Positions 35,241-43,152 of a DNA stretch of 64,000 nt are shown one piece after another (within the stretch, counting starts at the first letter, position 1; the number at the start of each line of letters is the position of its first letter). The translations under genes and the position numbers were made by a program. The stretch covers positions 124,001-188,000 of the forward strand of contig CAZLZO010000001.1 of the NCBI GenBank assembly GCA_964564025.1. Direction: 5' to 3'. The DNA comes from DRYM01 sp964564025 (GTDB lineage: Archaea; Thermoproteota; Thermoprotei_A; EX4484-217-1). Under the pieces are notes generated by a model. That model saw only the letters and a list, made by a program, of their open reading frames with translations. It was not told the origin of the DNA and searched no databases.

Positions 35241-36809
35241 TTGAGAATCCTTATAGTTACGGGTAAATTAGCTGCTCCAATAGTGAGAAAAGTTGTGAAA
35301 TCCATAAAGACTCCTTATCAAGTAGAAGTTCTTGAACTCCCCATTACCGTAGCAGCTCTTGCAACAACAGACCTTATTGCTAATTATCTTAAGAAAATAG
35401 GTGTAAAGAAAGAAGATTATGACTTAATACTTATCCCTGGAGCATCCATGGGTTCGGCAAAAATAATTGAAGAAGCTGTAGGTATAAAGGCTGTTAAAGG
35501 AACTCTTCAAGCAACAGATATACCATCAATATTTTCGCTAAAAGACATATCAAAACTATCTTACGATGAACCAGCAGATAAATTCTTAGAGAAAGAGCTG
35601 CTCGAAGCCAATAAGAAGCTTTTGGAGGATCTTGAAAAATCAATTATAGAAAAACCCCATATCATCGTAGGAAACATTATAGTTCCAGCAACTCCACCGC
35701 CAATAAGGGTAATTGCTGAAATAACTGAAGCACATATTCTTACACGCGATACGTTATTAAAGAAGGCTGAAAAACTAATTGAAGAAGGAGCAGACATTTT
35801 AAGCGTAGGTTTTGAAGCAGGAATTTCACATGTAGAGAAGGTAAGGGAAACCATAAGGCTTCTTAAGAAGGAGTTCTCGGTACCCATAGTTATAGACTCT
35901 ATAATTCCAAGCGAAATAATTGCGGGAGTTGAAGCTGGAGCAGACATGGTAATGAGCTTAGAAACGAATAATATAGAAAAAGTTGCAAAATACGTTGCAG
36001 AAATACCTTCCGTAATCATAGCCTATGATTCTAAATTACCTGTTCAACCTAAAACAGCTGAGGAAAAATTCAAGCTTCTCGAAAAGAACATAGGTTTAGC
36101 TCTGCAAAATAATGTTGAGAAAATAATCGCAGACCCCATACTAGACCCTATAAATTCTAAAAGTGCGTTTCAATCATTACTAGCATACTACATATTTAAG
36201 AGAAAACATCCGAAAATACCTATGCTTATGGGGATAGGAAACGTTGTTGAGCTTTTAGATGCAGACACCGTAGGCTCAAATGCCCTATTAGTAATGTTAG
36301 CAGCTGAAATAGGAGTGAGTATGGTTTTAGTTGTTGAGAAAAGCTGTAAAGCTCAAGGATCAACATTTGAAGCTGCTATGGCTTCACGTATGGCTTCACT
36401 AGCATTACTAAAAAATTCTCCACCAAAAGATTTAGGAGTAGACCTTCTAATACTTAAGGATAAAAGAAAAGTGGAGATACCTTTAGATACGGAGGGTGCA
36501 GAAGTAGTCGAAGCTAAGGAAAGTAAAAGGGAGTACGAAATAGATCCTTTAGGAATATTTAGAATCAGGGTAAATTATGATGAGGGAGTTATAGAGGCTT
36601 TGTACATAGGGAGAAAAGGTAAAATTTTGATTAAAGGGAGAAGTGCTAGAGAAATAAGAGATGAGATTTTGAGAAGAAACCTTATTTCAACACTATCACA
36701 TGCTTTCTACCTTGGAATAGAACTTTCGAAAGCTGAAGAAGCATTAATTATAGGTAAGAATTATATTCAGGAAAAAACGCTTTTCCACAAAAAGAAGTTA
36801 CCATTCTAG
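35241..36809 (+). CDS. archaeal dihydropteroate synthase-like protein
   Basis: 522 residues. The N-terminal 150 residues are a Rossmann-like domain special to the archaeal family (relatives of Methanocaldococcus MJ0107). The centre is a TIM barrel of DHPS type (ADILSVGFEAGISH, VPIVIDSIIPSEI, DPILDPINSKSAFQSLL, GIGNVVELLDADTVGSN). It would couple the activated pterin to a p-aminobenzoate-derived moiety, which for methanopterin is RFAP. TTG start. It is followed 14 bases later by the RFAP synthase gene, supporting the assignment. Confidence 0.85.
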   Translation: MRILIVTGKLAAPIVRKVVKSIKTPYQVEVLELPITVAALATTDLIANYLKKIGVKKEDYDLILIPGASMGSAKIIEEAVGIKAVKGTLQATDIPSIFSLKDISKLSYDEPADKFLEKELLEANKKLLEDLEKSIIEKPHIIVGNIIVPATPPPIRVIAEITEAHILTRDTLLKKAEKLIEEGADILSVGFEAGISHVEKVRETIRLLKKEFSVPIVIDSIIPSEIIAGVEAGADMVMSLETNNIEKVAKYVAEIPSVIIAYDSKLPVQPKTAEEKFKLLEKNIGLALQNNVEKIIADPILDPINSKSAFQSLLAYYIFKRKHPKIPMLMGIGNVVELLDADTVGSNALLVMLAAEIGVSMVLVVEKSCKAQGSTFEAAMASRMASLALLKNSPPKDLGVDLLILKDKRKVEIPLDTEGAEVVEAKESKREYEIDPLGIFRIRVNYDEGVIEALYIGRKGKILIKGRSAREIRDEILRRNLISTLSHAFYLGIELSKAEEALIIGKNYIQEKTLFHKKKLPF

Positions 36810-36823
36810 AAGGGATAGTATCA

Positions 36824-37810
36824 ATGGAGAGAATTACAGTAGCTGTTCAAACATCCGCTCGTTTACACCTAGGTTTCTACAACTTCTTAAGCGATAGTAG
36901 AGTGTATGGAAGCTTAGGTGTAGCTATTAAGCATCCAGAACTATATTTAAAAGCAACACTTAACACTAAGAGAGAGGTTAAAGCATCCAGTGATTATAGT
37001 CGTTTAAAATTCATTGTTGAAAATGTAGCGAGAAAACTTGGTGTTGAAGGATACCACGTAGTTTTTGAAAAAACTTTACCTAAACATGTAGGATTAGGCT
37101 CTACAACACAAACATATCTTGCTGTAGCTTCAGCATTTTCTAAGCTACTAGGTATGAAGGTTAATGTGAGGAAATTAGCAGCACTCTTCAGTAGAGGCGA
37201 TGTTTCAGGTATAGGAATAGCTGCGTTTGAAAAAGGGGGATTCATAGTCGACTGCGGAAGAAAAAGACCTCCCAAAGGCATATTAAAAAAGCCTGAAAGA
37301 GTAGAGGACCTTCCCCCTATACTATTTAGAGCAAGAATACCTAGTTCTTGGAAGTTTGTTATAATTGTTCCTTCAAAAATTAGGGGTTTAAGTGAAACTG
37401 AGGAAACAACTATTCTTGAGAAACCACAGAAACCTCCTAAGAAACTTCAAAACATGCTTTACTCGTTGCTTTTAAATAATATCATACCGTCTATCTTAGA
37501 AGAAGACATTAATGTTTTCGGTAAAGCACTAACAAAACTCCAATTTCTTGTAGGAAAATACTTTTCCAAACATCAAAAAGGAATATTCTGTTGCTACGAG
37601 ACCGAGAAGATCATAGAGATGTTTAGTAAACTTAAATGTAAAGGATATGGCCAAAGCAGTTGGGGGCCTGCTGCCTACTGCATAGTTGAAGGATATAGAA
37701 GAGCTACTAAAATACTTTTAAAAACTATGGAGCATTTAGAGTTTGAAGCTTCAGGCTTCATTACTGAAGCTAGGAACTATGGAGCAAAAATAATCACTCT
37801 TTATAGCTAA
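36824..37810 (+). CDS. beta-ribofuranosylaminobenzene 5'-phosphate (RFAP) synthase
   Basis: GHMP-kinase-fold enzyme that joins 4-aminobenzoate or 4-hydroxybenzoate with PRPP, releasing CO2 and PPi; it is the committed step that distinguishes methanopterin from folate. Seen: SARLHLGFYNFL at the N-terminus, KHVGLGSTTQTYLAVA (the GHMP glycine loop), RGDVSGIGIAAFEKGGFIVDCG, and a C-terminal GQSSWGPAAYCI. 328 residues, full length. It converges on mptA with a 17-base overlap. Confidence 0.9.
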   Translation: MERITVAVQTSARLHLGFYNFLSDSRVYGSLGVAIKHPELYLKATLNTKREVKASSDYSRLKFIVENVARKLGVEGYHVVFEKTLPKHVGLGSTTQTYLAVASAFSKLLGMKVNVRKLAALFSRGDVSGIGIAAFEKGGFIVDCGRKRPPKGILKKPERVEDLPPILFRARIPSSWKFVIIVPSKIRGLSETEETTILEKPQKPPKKLQNMLYSLLLNNIIPSILEEDINVFGKALTKLQFLVGKYFSKHQKGIFCCYETEKIIEMFSKLKCKGYGQSSWGPAAYCIVEGYRRATKILLKTMEHLEFEASGFITEARNYGAKIITLYS

Positions 37811-38690
37811 GCTTCGCTGATGCCTTTTTAGCTTCCTCAATCTCTTTCCTTAAATCCTTCAAAGTGAATTTGGCGTAAGCATAAGCATCATATGGATGTA
37901 TGCTTTCATAACTTATTACCTCAACTTCTATTTCTGAGTTGTCAGGCACCTTACCATTCATTTTCCTATAAAGGTTATATATTGCAGCTCTAGCTATATC
38001 CTCAACAAATCTTGGGTTTTTAAAAGCATGTCTTATAAGCCTATACTCATCAAGTCTTTTAAGCAAACTAAGTGTAGGTGCGGAGAAAGCTGTTTTACCT
38101 GCTTCAATAAGTTTCTCTATTCTAACAAAAACCCCTTTGGTCTTTACTGAAAGATATAGTTTGGCTCTTTGAGTATGTGATGGGGTATGCGGTAAAGCCG
38201 TTTTCTCCATTGACCTATAGGTTTCCTGAGCACAGGGGCACACTGTAATTCCTGATAAGCCAACTTTAACAACATATATTACATCACCCTCTCTTGTTTT
38301 AGAAACCCTAATTTCAACATCTGCCGCTTCTTCAGCAGGTATTCCGAGAAAGTCTTCAGTATAGAAGAAAGTTGTTTTAGCAATGACCTCAGCTTTAGTT
38401 GCGTACTCATGTTTTTTAAGTAAAATATCACATATTGTAACGAGAATATCTTCCATTGTTGGAAGAGGCTTTAGACGCACAGCATCTATGGCTTCAATAA
38501 ATGCTTCAATATTCCTTGACATGTGAACTCCTCTTCTTTCAGCAGGTAAGTCAACGTAAACATCAAGTATGGCGTCAAAATATAGTCTTCCCTTAGGGCT
38601 TTCGAGAATTATTCTCCTCTTAATATTCTTAACACCAACTCTACTTATGTAAATAGGGTAAACTGGTTTCTCGTTCTGAACGTCTTTCAC
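37794..38690 (-). CDS. mptA: GTP cyclohydrolase MptA (FolE2/IB type)
   Basis: Metal-dependent GTP cyclohydrolase producing 7,8-dihydroneopterin 2',3'-cyclic phosphate in archaea. The metal-ligand motif CPCAQETYRS is present, with SHTQRAKLYL and ESIHPYDAYAYA later. 298 residues, full length. In archaea its product feeds methanopterin and possibly archaeosine. It is followed 30 bases downstream-in-map by the PTPS homologue, which is encoded just upstream of it in transcript order (39146-38721). Confidence 0.9.
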   Translation of the reverse strand: MKDVQNEKPVYPIYISRVGVKNIKRRIILESPKGRLYFDAILDVYVDLPAERRGVHMSRNIEAFIEAIDAVRLKPLPTMEDILVTICDILLKKHEYATKAEVIAKTTFFYTEDFLGIPAEEAADVEIRVSKTREGDVIYVVKVGLSGITVCPCAQETYRSMEKTALPHTPSHTQRAKLYLSVKTKGVFVRIEKLIEAGKTAFSAPTLSLLKRLDEYRLIRHAFKNPRFVEDIARAAIYNLYRKMNGKVPDNSEIEVEVISYESIHPYDAYAYAKFTLKDLRKEIEEAKKASAKLSYKE

Positions 38691-38720
38691 ACTATATCAT
38701 CTCCCATATTGTTACTACCG

Positions 38721-39146
38721 TTATTTTTTAAATTCAACGACTGCGTAATTGCTTAATCCTTCGTATAGTTTAACTTTAACAGGCATGTTTATTTTCTCGT
38801 AGATTTTACGTGCTATGTCCAAGGCAATATATTCTGTTGATGCTTCAGGAAAATCTATTATTTTAATATCGCTGCGAAACACTCCTCTAAGCATTGTTTT
38901 TTCATAATCTTTTCTCGGTATTATTAATTTATGGTCATATTCATCAATAATGTTTTTCACTATTCTTTTTAAAATAGTAAAATCTATTACAAAACCTGTT
39001 TCTTGATTTATTTCGCCTTCGACTTCAACGCTTAATCTAAAAGTGTGTCCATGAATATTCATGCATTTTCCTTCAGACCCCTTAGTGTAGTGGGCAGCAT
39101 CAAAGTTTAGGCCTTCGATGCCAACTTTAAATTTTGCAGAATACAT
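38721..39146 (-). CDS. 6-pyruvoyl-tetrahydropterin synthase/QueD-family protein
   Basis: 141 residues of the T-fold family. Zn ligands: FDAAH and NIHGHTF. The catalytic Cys is in KCMNIHGH (CxxxHGH, the QueD arrangement). The Glu-containing variant of PTPS-III is not seen. DEYDHKL and LYEGLSNYAV complete the active site. It could make carboxytetrahydropterin for archaeosine, or act in side-chain cleavage of the pterin pathway, as no MptD-type aldolase is in the window. The gene is sandwiched between mptA and the CofE-like gene on the same strand. Confidence 0.85.
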   Translation of the reverse strand: MYSAKFKVGIEGLNFDAAHYTKGSEGKCMNIHGHTFRLSVEVEGEINQETGFVIDFTILKRIVKNIIDEYDHKLIIPRKDYEKTMLRGVFRSDIKIIDFPEASTEYIALDIARKIYEKINMPVKVKLYEGLSNYAVVEFKK

Positions 39147-39181
39147 TCCGCTTAAACACCTAACTTTAATGCATTATTTTC

Positions 39182-40066
39182 TTATGAGAGTTTCCTCCGA
39201 ATAAACTTGACTATCACAACTGGATAGTGAGGTATAGAGGATAACATATCCCAGGTTATACCCTCTATATTTGTATGGAATCTTTCGGCCATTTCGAAAA
39301 CTGTTCTGCCAGCACCATAACCTCTTACTTTATCAGCTAACTCCGATATTTCAAGTAAAAGCCTTAGATTAATTTTTACTCCAGAGTACATTATTGGTGT
39401 TGCTCTAGGATAAAAAGCGGTTCTGAAAGCTCTACCGACAATGTATGATACGACTCCGTAATTTCTTAAGCCTTTAACACATGTGCTTCTCGACGCTAAA
39501 GCAATGTCTAGTCTTCTATGAACATATGTTCTATCACTATCAACAATAATTACTGAAATCTTTTTGCCTAAACATTTCTCAAGACCCTTCCTAAGCTTAT
39601 GTACTAGGGAGCATTTTGTAAGAGGTAATGAAACATAAGAATACGGTAAGTTTGATGTGTCTATGCCTGCTTCGGATGAAGGCTTAAGCATTTGTAAAAT
39701 TCCACCAACTTTAAGTGAGAGCTGTTTGTGAGCAGCTATTTCGCTTAGTGGTGCTTTCCTAATCCACTTTAACGTTTCATCTTTTAGTTTGGATATTTTC
39801 CCTAAAAAATATCCCCACATGATATTCATGACAATGAAACCTATAGCTTTAGACAACCACGAAACCTTAAGTTTATTTTCATCATAAATGTTTCCTAAAG
39901 CTACTGAAAGTGCTTTTTCAGAGAAAACTACGAAGTCTCCAGTGTTTACGTATTTCTTAAGTTTTTCACATATTTTAGGAAGAAATTGTTCCCTAGGTTT
40001 CCATAGTTTCATTTTTATAGGTAGCGCTACTACGGTGAAGTTTCCTATTCTTTTCTTCAAAATCAT
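39182..40066 (-). CDS. coenzyme F420-0:L-glutamate ligase (CofE)-family protein
   Basis: 294 residues related to CofE, which adds glutamate to F420-0 using GTP. Family patterns are VNTGDFVVFSEKALSVALG, SSEAGIDTSNLP and KKISVIIVDSDRTY. The middle region 80-120 has a hydrophobic insert, and the C-terminal half departs from canonical CofE (GRAFRTAFYPRATP, GYGAGRTVFEMAERFH), so it may be a paralogue with another acceptor. It lies in the pterin block, so glutamylation of a methanopterin-type tail is possible (inference). First gene of the minus-strand run to mptA. Confidence 0.75.
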   Translation of the reverse strand: MILKKRIGNFTVVALPIKMKLWKPREQFLPKICEKLKKYVNTGDFVVFSEKALSVALGNIYDENKLKVSWLSKAIGFIVMNIMWGYFLGKISKLKDETLKWIRKAPLSEIAAHKQLSLKVGGILQMLKPSSEAGIDTSNLPYSYVSLPLTKCSLVHKLRKGLEKCLGKKISVIIVDSDRTYVHRRLDIALASRSTCVKGLRNYGVVSYIVGRAFRTAFYPRATPIMYSGVKINLRLLLEISELADKVRGYGAGRTVFEMAERFHTNIEGITWDMLSSIPHYPVVIVKFIRRKLS

Positions 40067-40160
40067 TTTTAAACCGCTTTATCTTAGTTCATTAGCTACT
40101 ACATATAAGGTACACTTATATTATACTTAGGCTTATAGCCTAAAAGCTGGGTAAGGAAAT

Positions 40161-41282
40161 TTGGCTAAATTGAGACTCGGACTCATCATTAACCCTATTG
40201 CCGGTATGGGAGGTAGAGTTGGTCTTAAGGGAACCGATGGTGAAGCTTATTATATAGCGTTAAAGAAGGGTGCTAAACCCGTTACTCCAGGTAGAGCTTT
40301 GGAATTCTTAAATAGTTTAGAACTTGAGGACTTCGAACTTTACGTAGCACCTAAAGTTATGGGTGAAAATGTAGCTAAGAAGTCTAAACACAGTAATAAA
40401 GTGGTTAAAGTTGTTGGAGAATTGTTTTCAGAAAAAACCACAGCCAAAGACACTAAGAGAATAGCTAAGCAAATGCTTGAGGAGAAAGTAGATATCATAG
40501 TGTTTGTTGGAGGAGACGGCACTGCTAGAGATGTAGCTGACGCTGTAGATATGAAAATACCCGTATTAGGAATACCTTCTGGAGTTAAAATGTTCAGCGC
40601 TGTTTTCGCAGTAAATCCTAAAGCAGCAGCAAGAATAGTTGAGGCGTTTGCTAAAGGCAACACTAGAATAGTTGAAGAAGAAGTTTTAGACATTGATGAG
40701 GAAGCTTATAGGAAAAACGTTTTAAGAGCAAGACTTTATGGCTACCTTAAAGTACCTATTGTAGCAGGGCTTGTTCAAGCATCTAAGCAGCCAAGTACTG
40801 ATATTGCAGATGAAGAAGATAATCGTAGAGCTATTGCTGAAAGAATTGTTGAAGAAATGGAACCTGATACACTCTATATTTTAGGTGCTGGAACAACTGT
40901 TAAAGCAATAGCCGATAAGCTTGGAATAGAGAAAACACTGCTTGGGGTTGACGCAATATATAATGGTAAACTTTTAGGTAAAGATCTTGACGAAAAAGGT
41001 CTCTTAGAGCTTTTGAGAAAATATCCTAAAGCTAAAATAATAGTAACCCCTATTGGAGGGCAAGGCTTTATTTTCGGTAGAGGAAATCAGCAAATATCTC
41101 CCGAAGTTATAAAAAGAGTTGGCGGAAAGGGAAACATAATAGTTATTGCTACATGGAGGAAAATAAGAAACCTAGATGTTTTAAGAGTTGATACAGGAGA
41201 CGAAGAAGTAGACAACATGCTAAGAAGCTACATTAAGGTCATAGTGGATTATCACGATGCAGTAATGATGAAGGTTGTTTAA
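40161..41282 (+). CDS. ATP-NAD/AcoX-type kinase
   Basis: 373 residues of the NAD kinase-like superfamily. Seen: GLIINPIAGMGGRVGLKGTD at the N-terminus, IIVFVGGDGTARDVADAV (the GGDG nucleotide motif) and GIPSGVKMFSAVFA. The C-terminal half has ILGAGTTVKAIADKLG and PIGGQGFIFGRGNQQIS. It fits the larger archaeal/AcoX-type group; it may phosphorylate NAD, but the acceptor is not proven. TTG start. Divergent from the CofE-like gene; a five-base inverted repeat TAGGC/GCCTA lies in the gap. Confidence 0.85.
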   Translation: MAKLRLGLIINPIAGMGGRVGLKGTDGEAYYIALKKGAKPVTPGRALEFLNSLELEDFELYVAPKVMGENVAKKSKHSNKVVKVVGELFSEKTTAKDTKRIAKQMLEEKVDIIVFVGGDGTARDVADAVDMKIPVLGIPSGVKMFSAVFAVNPKAAARIVEAFAKGNTRIVEEEVLDIDEEAYRKNVLRARLYGYLKVPIVAGLVQASKQPSTDIADEEDNRRAIAERIVEEMEPDTLYILGAGTTVKAIADKLGIEKTLLGVDAIYNGKLLGKDLDEKGLLELLRKYPKAKIIVTPIGGQGFIFGRGNQQISPEVIKRVGGKGNIIVIATWRKIRNLDVLRVDTGDEEVDNMLRSYIKVIVDYHDAVMMKVV

Positions 41283-41336
41283 TGAATTGATTTAGGAATG
41301 AATTAAAAAATAAATTAGATTATAGGTTTTTGCTTT

Positions 41337-41765
41337 TTAATGTCCACCTTCCTTCTTACGCATTTCAATGTATCGCTCAGGGGTTAAGAGCTCTTCGAAC
41401 TCTTTTGGATCACTCATTTCAATAACTACTAACCAGCCTTCACCATATGGGTCTTTGTTTATAAGTTCAGGTTCATCTAGAAGTCTCTCATTAACCTCAA
41501 CTACTTTACCTGAAACCGCAGCATAGAAATCAGCTGTTGCTTTAACAGATTCAAGAGTTCCTATTGCTTCGCCCTTCTTAACTTCCTGTCCAACTTCAGG
41601 AAGTTCTACGCCAACAATATCTTTCAGTTCCTTCTGAGCGTAGTCTGTTACTCCTTCTCTAACTTTTCCATTCTCCTTCTTTGCCCATTCATCTGTTTTA
41701 GTGTATCTCATGTCTGTTCTTACTAAATACTTTTTACCTGCAACTTCGAATTCTGTTGTGCTCAT
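41337..41765 (-). CDS. gcvH: glycine cleavage system H protein
   Basis: Lipoyl carrier that shuttles the aminomethyl group from P to T protein. The lipoylated Lys is in GTLESVKATADFYA at about residue 75, followed by SGKVVEVNERLLDEPELINKDPYGEGW. 142 residues, slightly longer than bacterial GcvH because of an N-terminal stretch, EFAGKKYLVRTDMRY-like. It lies downstream of gcvT on the same strand (69-base gap). No lipoamide dehydrogenase or lipoylation gene is in the window. Confidence 0.94.
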   Translation of the reverse strand: MSTTEFEVAGKKYLVRTDMRYTKTDEWAKKENGKVREGVTDYAQKELKDIVGVELPEVGQEVKKGEAIGTLESVKATADFYAAVSGKVVEVNERLLDEPELINKDPYGEGWLVVIEMSDPKEFEELLTPERYIEMRKKEGGH

Positions 41766-41773
41766 GGTTTAAA

Positions 41774-41785
41774 CCCCCATGGGGG
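41774..41785. promoter_or_regulatory. CCCCCATGGGGG palindrome just upstream of gcvH
   Basis: A perfect 12-base palindrome begins nine bases before the gcvH ATG (minus strand, 41765). Its GGGGG half might serve in ribosome binding, or the whole may be a protein-binding site or fold with its copy in the transcript. It is conspicuous in AT-rich surroundings. An ATG inside it leads to an immediate stop and is not a start. Confidence 0.35.
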
Positions 41786-41834
41786 ACATATGTTGTTATG
41801 GGATAGGATTCAAAAAAACCTTTTTAACTTAAAA

Positions 41835-42965
41835 CTATTTAACTACGGGTCTTCCAGGTATCAATGGGAAGTCAAATATTCTTCCTTCGTATCTCTTCCC
41901 TCTTATTTCAACTTCAACAGTGTCTCCGAACAGAGCATATCTTGCATCAATGTACGCTTGCCCTACTGACCTTCTAAGATACGGTGAATATGTTCCGCTT
42001 GTTATCCAACCTACAGGTTGGTCTTCAACATAAACAGTATATCCGTGTCTAAGTATTGCTCTAGCATGTTTCTTCTTCATCCTAATACCTACTCTAATCC
42101 ATCTGCAACCTTCACGTCTACATGCCCTAAGAGCTTCTTCACCTATGTATCCTCTCTTATTCCAATCTATAGCGCCTAAGCCGTATCTTAAACAGCATGC
42201 TGGCGGGAACTTTGTCGGATCTTCACCGTATTCGTCTCCTCCTAGAACGAAGCCCATTTCTATTCTTAGAGTATCTCTACATATAATTCCTACAGGTTTA
42301 GCTCCAGCTTTTAGTAGTGCACGATATATTTCAACCATCGCCTTAGGTTCAGCCCAAATTTCGAATCCATCTTCGCCTGTCCAACCGCTTCTGCTTATTA
42401 GGTAAACCTTTTGCCCAGCAATTTCCTCATTCATTCTAAACTCTAGTGTGTGGAGATCATTTGCCCATCCGGCGCCGATTTTTTCGAAAACTTCTTCTAC
42501 TTTTGGTCCTTGCACAGCTATCATAGCATACTTAAACGTTATATCTTCGACTTGCACTTTAAACCCGTATTTCTTAATTACTTCATCATAGTATTTTAGC
42601 ATCTTCTCTCTATAAGGCGCGTTAGCTATTACGAACCATTCTTCATCAGAAACCTTATATGCCATTTCGTCATCTTTCACTCTAGCGTATTCGTTAAGAG
42701 CTAGTGTTGGACCTGACATCCAGTACTCCTTAGTTTTAGACATATCTTTCGGGTAAAGTTTCTGAAGGAATGGTAGTACGTCAGGTCCTGTTAGCTTTAT
42801 TCTTCCCATATGTGCTACATCAAATATTCCAACAGCTGTTCTAACTATGTTATGTTCCTCCATAGAGCTAGTGTATAGCATTGGCACTTCCCAGCCGCCG
42901 AATTCGCCCATTGTGGCGCCAAGTTCCTTTTCGTGAAATTCCCAAAGATGTGTCTTTATGACCAT
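41835..42965 (-). CDS. gcvT: glycine cleavage system T protein (aminomethyltransferase)
   Basis: Releases ammonia from the H-bound aminomethyl group and passes the methylene to the C1 carrier. Seen: LGATMGEFGGWEVPMLY, VGIFDVAHMGRIKLTG, SRSGWTGEDGFEIW, GICRDTLRIEMGFVLGGDE and a C-terminal TSGTYSPYLRRSVGQAYID. I begin at the ATG at 42965; an in-frame TTG at 42980 adds five residues. With a methanopterin-type pathway next door, the acceptor may be tetrahydromethanopterin-like rather than folate (inference). Confidence 0.94.
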   Translation of the reverse strand: MVIKTHLWEFHEKELGATMGEFGGWEVPMLYTSSMEEHNIVRTAVGIFDVAHMGRIKLTGPDVLPFLQKLYPKDMSKTKEYWMSGPTLALNEYARVKDDEMAYKVSDEEWFVIANAPYREKMLKYYDEVIKKYGFKVQVEDITFKYAMIAVQGPKVEEVFEKIGAGWANDLHTLEFRMNEEIAGQKVYLISRSGWTGEDGFEIWAEPKAMVEIYRALLKAGAKPVGIICRDTLRIEMGFVLGGDEYGEDPTKFPPACCLRYGLGAIDWNKRGYIGEEALRACRREGCRWIRVGIRMKKKHARAILRHGYTVYVEDQPVGWITSGTYSPYLRRSVGQAYIDARYALFGDTVEVEIRGKRYEGRIFDFPLIPGRPVVK

Positions 42966-43152
42966 AGAAGTTCGCCTCAACCAATATCATAGTATGATGA
43001 TTTCTCAAATTTAAGTAAACCTATAATAACATTATTGTAAAGCTAAATATTTCATCGTAGAAAATACTCTATTTTTCAGATGTTCTTATTAGTTTCATTA
43101 TGGAAATCGTTTTAAGAATCTGAAAAAAGAGATATATAGTTGGGGTTATATT

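Noticed and set aside
42981..43152. C/D-box RNA starting at ATGATGA near 42993
   Set aside because: No CTGA box D occurs within 60 bases and no terminal stem can be formed.
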